A DNA stretch of 64,000 nucleotides, from the NCBI GenBank assembly GCA_017455525.1, contig JAFTAP010000060.1:1-64000 (forward strand), read 5' to 3'. Both the position numbers and the translations under genes were made by a program. This DNA is from Lachnospiraceae bacterium (GTDB lineage Bacteria > Bacillota > Clostridia > Lachnospirales > Lachnospiraceae). Shown piece by piece: positions 41,422 through 50,449 of this stretch. Position 1 is the stretch's first letter, and each line of letters begins with the position of its first letter. The notes beneath the pieces were generated by a model that had not been told where the DNA came from, searched no databases, and saw only the letters and a list, made by a program, of their open reading frames with translations.

Positions 41422-43767
41422 TTACTTCTCCCAATAAATGTCCAGTCTGTCGCCGTCCTTTATATTCTCGGAATATTCAGCCCTCATGCCGTTTTTCTTC
41501 GTTATGACCATCTTGCCGTGAGGCTTTGAGAGGTCAAAGTCTATATGATCGAATACATCGACGAACACATAGCTCCTCTTGCCGGATAACGTCACGAGCT
41601 GCTCGTTAACGATCACGTTTATGACTGTCTCATCAGGCTTCGGAGCAGGTGTAGACGCCGTCTCTGTCATATGATCCGTGCCCTGCGATGATGCAGCTTC
41701 TGTCGCATTCTCCTTATGCTCCGAGGAAGGCTCGTCTGCACCATGTGCACCATCTATGCCAGCCGTCCCCACTGCGCTCGTGCTATGATCCATATCAGGC
41801 TCCGTACCGGCATCTGCTCCATTCTCATCATCCGATGCAAGCTTGTCTTCTGAAACACTGCCAGAAGTATTGTCTGATGCAGTATTTTCTGCTGACCTGC
41901 CGTCCGCCTCAGTCTCTTCAGACGCTGAAACCTCTCTGTCGATTTCAGTCTCTTTGTAATGCGGAGTATCATCTATCAGAAGCTCCACCGTAAAGTTCTC
42001 ATAAACCTTAGTATCACTGCCCGCCGGGGCATTGTTTATCATTATGTCGGAATCCTTCTCCGCCTTCACGTCAAGGAAGCTTAAAAGCTGCTCTACCGTG
42101 ACATAATTCCTCATCACTATCTCGTCGCCATCCTGCACCTCATAATATACGCTCTTCAGCTCGCCGTTCACTTCTGCGTACTTCGGTATCCGAACCTCGT
42201 TCCCGTTGAATATGACCTTCAGCGAATCAGTAAATTCAGGCAGTTCTTTGATCATTAGATGCGCAGGCGCTCCCGCAGTCGATGGCGTGACCTCTATCGA
42301 ATCCCCCGCTTTTATAGGCGTATTAAGCGAGCTCTCGTCACCGTTAAGTATGATGGTTGCTCCTTCTCCTATCTCGCCGCGCACTACCCTCTTATCGCCG
42401 TTTATCGTATAGGCTATCTCCGCTCCCCTCTTAGGAAAGAGATCAGCATTCGCAAAGCCTGCCTGCACAGCGGCGTCCATGACCTTTAATTTATTATTGT
42501 CATATAGCTTATACTGCACGTCGTTAAAGGATACGAAGATGAAATTATTCTTCTGTCGGAAGAAATTAAGGCAGATGCCGATAGGAGTAACGAGAAGCGA
42601 ATCGCTAGGAAGCGACTTATCCTTGAAGTCTATGTTCTTCAACACATCTTCTCCCCTCACGGCGACCCTCGTGGGATCTATCCCCATCTCCTCCGCAAGA
42701 CAGTCCGTGTATCCGGGTATCTTGCCGCCTCCGCCTACTACGAAGATAGCGGATACCGGCTTCCCTCCGTTAAGCTTCTTTATCTGGTCGGAGGTCTCGC
42801 GGGCGATTATCCTAATCGTATCCTTGGTTGCCTCCTCGACCTCCTTTGCGGTGGTCTTGCGCTCTATACCCATTATGTCGGTATAGGTTACGTTACCGCC
42901 CTTTGACGCTTCGAACTTTATATGCTCCGCCTGATCGAAATCCGCCAGAAAATGCTTCGCCACTGTCTCCGTGAACTCATCTCCTGCGCTCGGTATCATG
43001 CCGTAAGCCACTATAGACTCATCTCTTGTTATCGATATATCGCTGGTTCCCGCTCCCACATCAACCAATGCGAGATTTAGCATACGGAAGCTCTGCGGTA
43101 TCGCAACCTCCATCGCCGCTATAGGCTCCAGTGTAAGATTCGCAACATGAAGCCCCGACATCTGCACCGCCTTATAAAGTCCGTCTACGACCTCATCGGG
43201 AAGGAAGGTAGCTATGACGTCCGCCCCTATCTCCGTTCCCTTATGCGCAAGCAGATCATTCATCGGGTATTTATCAAGATAATATTTCTGCACGGTATAG
43301 CCCACACAATAGAACTTAAGGTTTAACGTGCTCTCCTTGATAAACCTCTCATAAGCCCTCTGCGCACCGAGAAGCTCCAGCGAATAAACGTCCTCATTCG
43401 TCACATCCCTAGTATCGCCAAGCGCCTGTTCTACATGAACGGTAAGCGTGCGAAGCACACGTCCCGCCGCCGCTATGCAGACCTCATGCAAAGGTCTTCC
43501 GATCTTAACCTGCAGCCTGCTCGTGACCTCCGTTATCGACTCTGCGACATCCGCTATATTATGTATCTGTCCGTCAAGCATAGCCCTCGTCTCATGCGGC
43601 TTGCTCTCTATCGCAACTACATGAAAGGCTTTATTATACATATATCCGACAGTACCTACTATCGTCCTCGTGCCTATGTCAAGCCCATAGACTAACTGTC
43701 CCGGATATTTATTGTCCGCCGCTTTTTTCTCTGCTGTCTTCTTCTCCGCTGCCTTTTTCTCAGCCAT
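41422..43767 (-). CDS. Long FtsA-like actin-fold protein
   Basis: 781 residues, almost twice the size of normal FtsA. A Lys/Ala/Glu repeat N-terminus (about 1-20, AEKK repeated) precedes an actin-type ATPase region (YGLDIGTRTIVGTVGY for phosphate 1, LALVDVGAGTSDISI for phosphate 2, VVGGGGKIPGYTD for the adenosine site) with an SHS2-like insertion. After about 420 come further domains, including two ubiquitin-like or SLBB-like segments (EQLLSFLD, VIVNEQLVTLSGK) separated by an acidic, disordered Ser/Asp/Glu stretch (about 630-700). Probably membrane-associated cell-division or shape protein. The extra domains are unexplained. Confidence 0.75.
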   Translation of the reverse strand: MAEKKAAEKKTAEKKAADNKYPGQLVYGLDIGTRTIVGTVGYMYNKAFHVVAIESKPHETRAMLDGQIHNIADVAESITEVTSRLQVKIGRPLHEVCIAAAGRVLRTLTVHVEQALGDTRDVTNEDVYSLELLGAQRAYERFIKESTLNLKFYCVGYTVQKYYLDKYPMNDLLAHKGTEIGADVIATFLPDEVVDGLYKAVQMSGLHVANLTLEPIAAMEVAIPQSFRMLNLALVDVGAGTSDISITRDESIVAYGMIPSAGDEFTETVAKHFLADFDQAEHIKFEASKGGNVTYTDIMGIERKTTAKEVEEATKDTIRIIARETSDQIKKLNGGKPVSAIFVVGGGGKIPGYTDCLAEEMGIDPTRVAVRGEDVLKNIDFKDKSLPSDSLLVTPIGICLNFFRQKNNFIFVSFNDVQYKLYDNNKLKVMDAAVQAGFANADLFPKRGAEIAYTINGDKRVVRGEIGEGATIILNGDESSLNTPIKAGDSIEVTPSTAGAPAHLMIKELPEFTDSLKVIFNGNEVRIPKYAEVNGELKSVYYEVQDGDEIVMRNYVTVEQLLSFLDVKAEKDSDIMINNAPAGSDTKVYENFTVELLIDDTPHYKETEIDREVSASEETEADGRSAENTASDNTSGSVSEDKLASDDENGADAGTEPDMDHSTSAVGTAGIDGAHGADEPSSEHKENATEAASSQGTDHMTETASTPAPKPDETVINVIVNEQLVTLSGKRSYVFVDVFDHIDFDLSKPHGKMVITKKNGMRAEYSENIKDGDRLDIYWEK

Positions 43768-43835
43768 CGTATAAACTCCCTAACTCCCGACACCTTAAGC
43801 TTAGATGCCGTGTGTTTTATTAACTCTCAAAATAC

Positions 43836-45026
43836 CTAAGCTATTTTCTCCGCAAGCTCCATTGCTAATTCTACCACAAGATCGGAATTATAGTGTTCCC
43901 ATTCTCCCCATCTGCCAAGCCCGTATACGTCATGCTCTCTTGCTTCTTTAAGTATCAGGCTTATATTCTCAGGCTTCCCGACCGTATTAAGTGGATAGGC
44001 GTAACCGGAAATAAAAGCAACATCGCCCTCCTTCGCCTCGTACCTCTTAAGGTTTATCTCCGCCCATGAGCCCTTCGAGCCCTTCGCGAAGGTGTTCCTG
44101 TAAAGTATCCTGTGATAATCCACGGAAGGATCCGGCACGTATTCCCAGTTCACCTTCCCGTCTTCTGTATCAGGCAGATACTTCACTACTATGGACGAAT
44201 GCCGAAGCTCTCTAACCGCTCTATTGAACTCATCCGATACCCCGCTTATCTTATCAAATATAGTCCAGGGGGCGGTATTTATTATTATATCAGCCTTATA
44301 CGAGCCTCCGTTTACAGACTTACTCTCTATATTAATATCCTCTGCCTTAGTATTATAATCTATGTAATCCTTGATCCTCTCCGCCATCCTAAGCCAAAGC
44401 TCTCCTGAGCCATATTTTCTCGGATAATAAAACTTCGCATGCCCAGGAAGCGTGCCATAGGGCTTCTTCATAAGACATGAGCGAAGCGTATCCTCAAAGG
44501 ACACATCGGGAAGCTTATTCATCCAGTAGGTTCCAAGCGTGTCAAGATCAACCGAGAATATCTTCTCATTATAAGGGAACATATAGTCTTCCGCTATCTT
44601 GCGCCCAAGCTTCCATACTATCCAGTCACGAAAATTCTCCGGTTCTTTTGCCCCCGTATTGCAGCCGGCGGAAGCTATTGATTTTAGATGCTCCACCTCA
44701 TCATCTATAGGCAGCTGCCAGATATTCGCTTCATATGGATAGTCGATCCTTCCCGCATTAGTTCGGATCTTTGTCACGCGGTCATACTCTGCCATCTCGT
44801 CCTTACCCAAGAAGCGGAATAAAAACTCATTCACCTTAGGTCTTCTGACATCTATGAAGTGTCCACCTCCGATGTCAAGCGGAGTACCGTCCACATCCTC
44901 AGATCTGCAAAGCCCTCCGGCAGAGCTCTCCATCTCAATTATTCTGAAATCATTTATTCCCTTGTCCAGAAGCCTGTTCGCAAATGTAAGCCCTGCGGGA
45001 CCCGCTCCGATTATCAGGTACATCAT
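43836..45026 (-). CDS. FAD-dependent amine oxidoreductase/UDP-galactopyranose mutase-like protein
   Basis: 396 residues with an FAD-binding start LIIGAGPAGLTFANRLLD, E30-type ribose ligand (IIEMESSAGG) and GGGHFIDVRRPKVNEF, then INTAPW before the C-terminal domain. This pattern is shared by protoporphyrinogen oxidase-like and UDP-galactopyranose mutase-like proteins of surface-sugar pathways. Its start overlaps the stop of coaE by four bases, which is an operon of convenience. Substrate not known. Confidence 0.75.
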   Translation of the reverse strand: MMYLIIGAGPAGLTFANRLLDKGINDFRIIEMESSAGGLCRSEDVDGTPLDIGGGHFIDVRRPKVNEFLFRFLGKDEMAEYDRVTKIRTNAGRIDYPYEANIWQLPIDDEVEHLKSIASAGCNTGAKEPENFRDWIVWKLGRKIAEDYMFPYNEKIFSVDLDTLGTYWMNKLPDVSFEDTLRSCLMKKPYGTLPGHAKFYYPRKYGSGELWLRMAERIKDYIDYNTKAEDINIESKSVNGGSYKADIIINTAPWTIFDKISGVSDEFNRAVRELRHSSIVVKYLPDTEDGKVNWEYVPDPSVDYHRILYRNTFAKGSKGSWAEINLKRYEAKEGDVAFISGYAYPLNTVGKPENISLILKEAREHDVYGLGRWGEWEHYNSDLVVELAMELAEKIA

Positions 45027-45646
45027 CTCATCCCTTTTAATATGCCATCGACCGAAGCCCTCATGGACTCCATCGTGTCGCCGTTATCTATCACCCTTTT
45101 GCAATGCTTCCTGTATTCCTCATCGGATAACTGTGAAGCAAATATGCTGCTTATCTTCTCATCACTATAGCCCCGGTTTTCCTTAAGCCTTCTCCGCCTT
45201 ACATCCTCCGGCGCATATACATACCATATCTCATCAAGAAGCTCCTCGTACCCGCACTCTATGAGAAGCGCCGCCTCAACGAAAAAGAAATCCCTCTTTC
45301 CCTCAGCCCTCTCACGTGCCATCTCATCAAGTATGATCCCCTGCATGGCAGGATGTACTATGGTATTTATCTTATCAAGAAGCTCCTTGTCATCAAATAT
45401 CCTTGATGCGAACTTCTCCTTATCAAGCGTACCGTCATCTCTCAGTACTTCTTTCCCTGCCGCCTCTATTATCTTACCAAAGACAGGGCTTCCTTGTACA
45501 TATAGCTTCTTTGCCTCATCATCGGAATAAAAAGCCCTGCACCTTGTCTTTCCTTTTATGTAGTCAAGCACCGCAGACTTCCCTGAGCCTACCCCGCCTG
45601 TGATACCTATGCACTTTGTCTTCTTCATAAGATCGGTCTGTCTCAT
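45023..45646 (-). CDS. coaE: Dephospho-CoA kinase
   Basis: 207 residues from the first ATG; an internal ATG at 45628 (MKKTKCIGI) is equally possible, since neither has a strong ribosome site. The P-loop is ITGGVGSGKS, followed by VHPAMQGII and FFFVEAALLIE, which fit CoaE. It phosphorylates dephospho-CoA in the last step of CoA synthesis. It lies downstream of polA, a common pairing in Firmicutes. Confidence 0.93.
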   Translation of the reverse strand: MRQTDLMKKTKCIGITGGVGSGKSAVLDYIKGKTRCRAFYSDDEAKKLYVQGSPVFGKIIEAAGKEVLRDDGTLDKEKFASRIFDDKELLDKINTIVHPAMQGIILDEMARERAEGKRDFFFVEAALLIECGYEELLDEIWYVYAPEDVRRRRLKENRGYSDEKISSIFASQLSDEEYRKHCKRVIDNGDTMESMRASVDGILKGMR

Positions 45647-45693
45647 TCTGTAGTTATAATACCCCTAAAATCATCTTATGGTTATCTTACAGC

Positions 45694-48234
45694 TCAGTGA
45701 GCCTCGTAGAAATCCTTTCCCGTATTCACATCTACCTCAAGAGGAACATCAAGCGAAGCAGCCCCCATCATGCCGTCAAGAAGTATCTTTTTCACCTGCT
45801 CTTCCTCGCCGGGAGCAGTCTCTATCAACAGCTCATCATGTATCTGCAGTATAAGCCTTGATTCAAGGTGCGCCTCATTAAGCATATCATGGACTCTGAC
45901 CATCGCTATCTTCATTATATCGGCAGCCGTTCCCTGCACGGGCATATTCATTGCTACTCTCTCTCCGAACTGCCTCCGCATGAAGTTAGACTCTTTAAGC
46001 TCCGGTATCGGTCTCCTGCGTCCGAAATAAGTAACCGCATATCCATCCTTCTTAGCAGACGAAACCAGACCGTCAAGATAACCCTTAACTCCGGGGAAGG
46101 TCTCAAAGTACTGATCTATATAGTCCTTCGCCTCTTTCCTCGATATGGAAAGGTTCTCCGAAAGCCCGAAGGAGCTTATGCCGTATACTATGCCGAAGTT
46201 CACCGCCTTGGCGTTACGTCTCATCTCGGATGTCACCTCGTCATAAGGCACATTGAACACATGCGACGCCGTGCTTGCGTGTATATCCTGCCCCGCCTTA
46301 AAAGCCTCTATAAGCTTCTCATCACCGGACAGCGAAGCAAGTATCCTAAGCTCTATCTGTGAATAGTCAGCATCCGTGAAGGTATATCCCTCTCTTGGAA
46401 TAAAGACCTTCCGAAGCTCTCTTCCCCGCTCCGTCCTTATAGGGATATTCTGTAAGTTAGGATCTGCTGACGAAAGCCTGCCTGTGGCCGTCACGGTCTG
46501 ATTAAAGGTAGAATGTATCCTGCCTGTCCCATCTATATAGTCTGCAAGCGAATCCGTGTAGGTATTCTTTAGCTTATAAACGCTCCTGTACTCAAGTATC
46601 TTTCTGACTATCGGCTGATCCTCCGCAAGCTTATCGAGCACGTCCGCAGCCGTGGAGTAACCGCTCTTCGTCTTCTTCCCGTAAGGCATCCCCAGCTTTT
46701 CAAAAAGTATCACACCCAGCTGCTTCGGAGAGTTTATATTAAACTCCTCTCCGGCATCCGCATATATCTCCTGCTCCAAAGCTCTGACAGCCTTATCAAG
46801 CTCTGCGGATATCTCAAGCAGAGCCTCTTTAGATGCCCTTATCCCCTCCTGCTCCATATCGTGCAATACGAATGCAAGCGGCATCTCGACATCATTAAAG
46901 AGCTTATCCATACCGGCTTTTTCAAGCTCTACGTACTTTGCCTCTCCCATGCTGTATGCCTTATAAGCCTTCTCTGAAGTCTCCTCCGGCACGCTGTAAT
47001 CATCAATCAAGGGGTTAAGCAGATAATCGATCAAAAGCAGATCCTTAAGCCTTGGACTGTAATGTATCCTCAATGCATCAAGCTGGCTCTTGATATCGGT
47101 CGTATAATAAATCCCCGCACCGTCACTCAGCGCGCTTTCGATATGCGCCTTCATATACATTGGGGAAGCAAAACCACTGATGCCTATGCGGTAAAGCTCA
47201 TCATCCGACATGACAATATATGAAGCCTCGCCATCAAAGGCTATCCCCGCCTTATCAGCCTTTTTAAGCCTTGCGAAGATATCCTCGATCTCGCCTAAAT
47301 CCGAGACATCCTTGAAATCATGCCTTGCCTGCGACTGCACAGCATTCGCGGTTGCATCATCAAAATATTTAAAGAGGCTCTTTAATTCAAGCACGCTGAA
47401 TTTCTCATAAGCCACCCCATTAAATAACTCCCCGACCTTCGCCTGCTCCCAGCTGAAATCGATATCGGCAGAGGTATTTATCGTGGCAAGCTTCTTTGAG
47501 AGTACAGCCATGTCAAAGTTCTGCTCCAGCGTCTCTCTTATGGATTTCTTGCTTATCTCGGATATATGCTCTTTGAGATTTTCTATATTGCCATACTGCT
47601 GTACAAGCGATACGCCGGTCTTCTCGCCTATCTTCGGCACTCCGGGAATATTATCGGAGGAATCGCCCATCAATGCCTTAAGCTCTATGATCCCTTCAGG
47701 CGTCACTCCGTATTTATCCTCCACGTCCTTAGCATAAAGGATATCAACGGTAGTCTCACCCTTAGAGGTATGCGGAAGCCTTATCTTCACGGTATCCTCT
47801 GTCGCAAGCTGCAATAGATCCCTGTCGCCCGACAGTATCACGGCCTCCCTTCCGTCCCTCATGGCGATCCGGCTTATCGTGCCTATGATATCATCAGCCT
47901 CAAGTCCGGGCTTTGATATTATTTTAATATTCATGGAGTCCAGCACGTCCTTTATTATCGGCACCTGCTCTCTAAGCTCATCGGGCATAGCATGTCTCGT
48001 TCCCTTATAAGCCTCATACATCTCATGCCTGAAGGTAGGCGCATGCTCGTCAAACGCCACAGTGATATAGTCAGGATTCTCCTCTGATATCACCTTCAGC
48101 ATTATATTTAGGAACCCCAGCACCGCATTCGTATGCACTCCGTTGCTGTTGGTAAGCAGAGGCAGTCCGTAAAAACCTCTGTTTAACATGCTGTGTCCGT
48201 CTATTAAAAGTATTTTTTCTTTCATTTCACCCAT
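45694..48234 (-). CDS. polA: DNA polymerase I
   Basis: 846 residues from the ATG at 48234 (AGGG six bases upstream); the frame continues to 48261. N-terminal 5'-3' exonuclease with LLIDGHSMLNRGFYG and GDSSDNIPGVPKIGEKTG, a middle 3'-5' exonuclease domain without the catalytic DxE (AGIAFDGEASY instead), and a polymerase domain with DADYSQIELRILA, RRNAKAVNFGIVYG and QIHDELLIE. As in many Firmicutes the proofreading activity should be absent. It repairs DNA and processes Okazaki fragments. Confidence 0.97.
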   Translation of the reverse strand: MGEMKEKILLIDGHSMLNRGFYGLPLLTNSNGVHTNAVLGFLNIMLKVISEENPDYITVAFDEHAPTFRHEMYEAYKGTRHAMPDELREQVPIIKDVLDSMNIKIISKPGLEADDIIGTISRIAMRDGREAVILSGDRDLLQLATEDTVKIRLPHTSKGETTVDILYAKDVEDKYGVTPEGIIELKALMGDSSDNIPGVPKIGEKTGVSLVQQYGNIENLKEHISEISKKSIRETLEQNFDMAVLSKKLATINTSADIDFSWEQAKVGELFNGVAYEKFSVLELKSLFKYFDDATANAVQSQARHDFKDVSDLGEIEDIFARLKKADKAGIAFDGEASYIVMSDDELYRIGISGFASPMYMKAHIESALSDGAGIYYTTDIKSQLDALRIHYSPRLKDLLLIDYLLNPLIDDYSVPEETSEKAYKAYSMGEAKYVELEKAGMDKLFNDVEMPLAFVLHDMEQEGIRASKEALLEISAELDKAVRALEQEIYADAGEEFNINSPKQLGVILFEKLGMPYGKKTKSGYSTAADVLDKLAEDQPIVRKILEYRSVYKLKNTYTDSLADYIDGTGRIHSTFNQTVTATGRLSSADPNLQNIPIRTERGRELRKVFIPREGYTFTDADYSQIELRILASLSGDEKLIEAFKAGQDIHASTASHVFNVPYDEVTSEMRRNAKAVNFGIVYGISSFGLSENLSISRKEAKDYIDQYFETFPGVKGYLDGLVSSAKKDGYAVTYFGRRRPIPELKESNFMRRQFGERVAMNMPVQGTAADIMKIAMVRVHDMLNEAHLESRLILQIHDELLIETAPGEEEQVKKILLDGMMGAASLDVPLEVDVNTGKDFYEAH

Positions 48235-48311
48235 AATCAACCCTGTCTGCATCACTTGCACTCACGTTGCCTCTTTGGGCAGGCGTCAGTTCCTTGCCGC
48301 CTTATATGCAG

Positions 48312-48674
48312 CTAAAACAGAGTAAGTATCAGCACGCATGCAATAAGCACAAAGATTGCCGTGGATTCTATAAGATAAACCGCCGTCCTAAACTGTGTAA
48401 GATGCGTTATAGAATCCTCTGTCTCTCTAAGCATATCCTCAAGATCTGCATGGAGATCTATGGTCTCGCCATTCTCGACCCTAACTATCCCTTGATCCAG
48501 GAGATAACTTATCTCTATCTCCTCACGGCAGTCATCACATCTCTTTAGGTGCTTCGTGAAAAGCCTCGCCTCATGCAAGGTAAGCTCTCCCCTAAGATAC
48601 CTCGGTATAAGGCCCTGTATCTCCTTGCAGTCATTTACAGCCTCTCTCCTTCCTTTACTTTTACTTACTTTCAT
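48312..48674 (-). CDS. Anti-sigma-factor-like zinc-finger membrane protein
   Basis: 120 residues. DCKEIQGLIPRYLRGELTL is followed by H42-x3-C46-x2-C49 (HLKRCDDC), the zf-HC2 zinc motif of anti-sigma factors, and a single membrane segment near 98-118 (AVYLIESTAIFVLIACVLIL). No sigma factor gene is next to it, so the partner, if any, is elsewhere. It could also be a non-regulatory member of the family. Confidence 0.65.
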   Translation of the reverse strand: MKVSKSKGRREAVNDCKEIQGLIPRYLRGELTLHEARLFTKHLKRCDDCREEIEISYLLDQGIVRVENGETIDLHADLEDMLRETEDSITHLTQFRTAVYLIESTAIFVLIACVLILTLF

Positions 48675-48741
48675 AATGCCCTCACCATTACAAGCAAAGG
48701 CACTACCGCATTTCCTTGTGGACAGTTCGAATTATTCATTT

Positions 48742-49473
48742 TTACAAATACACCTCTGGCTCGTTCAGGAAGACGTCAGTTATGCCCTTTTCCTCTAAAG
48801 CCTGAAGATCAAGCCTGCCCCCTGTCGGCTTCTCGGGATAAAGGTGTCCGGAGAGCCATGCCCTCACAGTGTAGCCTTCAAACTCTTCTCTTGGAAGATC
48901 CATGCCCTGCCAGTATGGATGCAAGGCATCCGCTCCGCAGCCACCTTTGAGCTTATATAGGCAATCGGAGACTTTTGTATCAAGCATGCCTATCTCTGCC
49001 TTAGAATCAATGCTTCTCATTATCTCAAGTGATTTTGCTGAGAAGCTTGAATATACTACCTTATCGTGAAGCCCGTATTCCTCGACTATGTCATGTACTC
49101 TCTCTTCCATGCCGGGATAAGGATATACGCTGTTTTTGAGCTCTATATTAAGGCGGAAGCCTTTATACATCCTGTCCTTAAGCAGGTCTAAGACCTCTTT
49201 GAAAGTCGGTATATGCTCTGCAGCTGTATTTCCTGTATGTATGTGGAATGTTTTTAATTCATCGAAAGTATAATCACGGACAAAACCATAGCCGTCAGTC
49301 GTGCGGTCTATCCGCTCATCATGCATCACGACCATCTCACCGTCCTTCGTAAGCTGCACATCAAGCTCTATTCCCTCAAGCCCCTTATCAAATAGTTCCG
49401 CGGCCTTGCTGAAAGCAATTATCGTATTCTCAGGATATCTCTGACTGCATCCCCTGTGTGCCCATATCTTCAT
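48742..49473 (-). CDS. Glycerophosphodiester phosphodiesterase (intact copy)
   Basis: 243 residues from ATG at 49473, chosen to match the broken paralogue at 15155-15908 and because GGAGG lies ten bases upstream. The HRG motif (WAHRGCSQRYPENTI), the metal-binding VMHDERIDRTTDG and IELKNSVYPYPG are typical of GDPD. It hydrolyses glycerophosphodiesters to glycerol 3-phosphate and may recycle or trim a phosphoglycerol-containing polymer. It is the last gene of a three-gene module. Confidence 0.9.
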   Translation of the reverse strand: MKIWAHRGCSQRYPENTIIAFSKAAELFDKGLEGIELDVQLTKDGEMVVMHDERIDRTTDGYGFVRDYTFDELKTFHIHTGNTAAEHIPTFKEVLDLLKDRMYKGFRLNIELKNSVYPYPGMEERVHDIVEEYGLHDKVVYSSFSAKSLEIMRSIDSKAEIGMLDTKVSDCLYKLKGGCGADALHPYWQGMDLPREEFEGYTVRAWLSGHLYPEKPTGGRLDLQALEEKGITDVFLNEPEVYL

Positions 49474-49474
49474 C

Positions 49475-50449
49475 CTACACATCCCTCCCAGACAGGAATT
49501 TTTCCATGATCACTGCCATAGCTACAGATCTGTACTCAGCATATTTAATTTTGCCTGCTCGTTCTGATTTATTCGATTGTATTAATTCAAGTAAGGCCTG
49601 TATCTCATACCTTAGTCCGTCACCCTCGAAGGGTTCGTCATAAAATATTGTCTTGGATTCATCCTCGAAGTGGACTTCTATGTGGCTTGTCTTCCACCAA
49701 GGAGCATCTGCCTTTATATATCCCCTAGTCCCACTGATTATGAGCCTTCCCTCTGACTTGACCCCAAGCCCGCAGAGCAAGGTAGCCATAGAGTCCTTGT
49801 AACGGAAATCTGATTTTGTAAAAATATCTATCCCCTTGTCACTATTTATACTGTCAAAAGATATGTCCCTGCTGTCCTTACCAAGGATATCCAGCACCGG
49901 CAGCATGACATAACTTCCGAGCTCCGTGAAGCTCCCGCCGTATAGTGTATCGTTAAGCTCCCTGCTATCCTCCTTCTCAAGCTTAGTGAAGCAGGCCTCC
50001 ATATGCCTTACCTCACCTATATCCCCATTATTTATTATATCAAGTATCTTCCGGTATCCGGGACAGTAAGCAGTCTTTATCCCTTCTATAAGTACGGCAT
50101 CATGCGTCCTTGCATATTCAAAAGCTTCCTCCGCCTGACTCCCATTAAGCGTCATTGGTTTCTCACAGATTACATGCTTACCATGCTTAAGCGCCTCCAT
50201 GATATATCCGTAGTGTGTCTCATGTGGAGAAGCTATATATATAGCATCTGCCCTATTCCATAATCCGGCAATATCAGATATTCCAACCGGCTGCTCTGAT
50301 GCCTGTATATCCCATATATCATTTATAAAATGCTGCGCTTTCCCTGGATGTGGATTATAAACTACCGTTACATCTATGCCGGATACTGCCACGCACTCCG
50401 GAACGAAACGCCTCGCTATCCTCCCTGTGCCTATGATGCCCAGTCTCAA
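49475..50449 (-). CDS. Gfo/Idh/MocA family oxidoreductase (intact copy)
   Basis: 324 residues: Rossmann start RLGIIGTGRIARRF, the catalytic-lysine motif CEKPMTLNG near 95-103, and a C-terminal domain with FTELGSYVMLP and GYIKADAPWWK. The family oxidises or reduces sugars and polyols with NAD(P). It lies between the fusion gene and the GDPD gene, with four-base overlap to the former. Its paralogue at 15910-16517 has lost about 125 codons. Confidence 0.9.
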   Translation of the reverse strand: MRLGIIGTGRIARRFVPECVAVSGIDVTVVYNPHPGKAQHFINDIWDIQASEQPVGISDIAGLWNRADAIYIASPHETHYGYIMEALKHGKHVICEKPMTLNGSQAEEAFEYARTHDAVLIEGIKTAYCPGYRKILDIINNGDIGEVRHMEACFTKLEKEDSRELNDTLYGGSFTELGSYVMLPVLDILGKDSRDISFDSINSDKGIDIFTKSDFRYKDSMATLLCGLGVKSEGRLIISGTRGYIKADAPWWKTSHIEVHFEDESKTIFYDEPFEGDGLRYEIQALLELIQSNKSERAGKIKYAEYRSVAMAVIMEKFLSGRDV

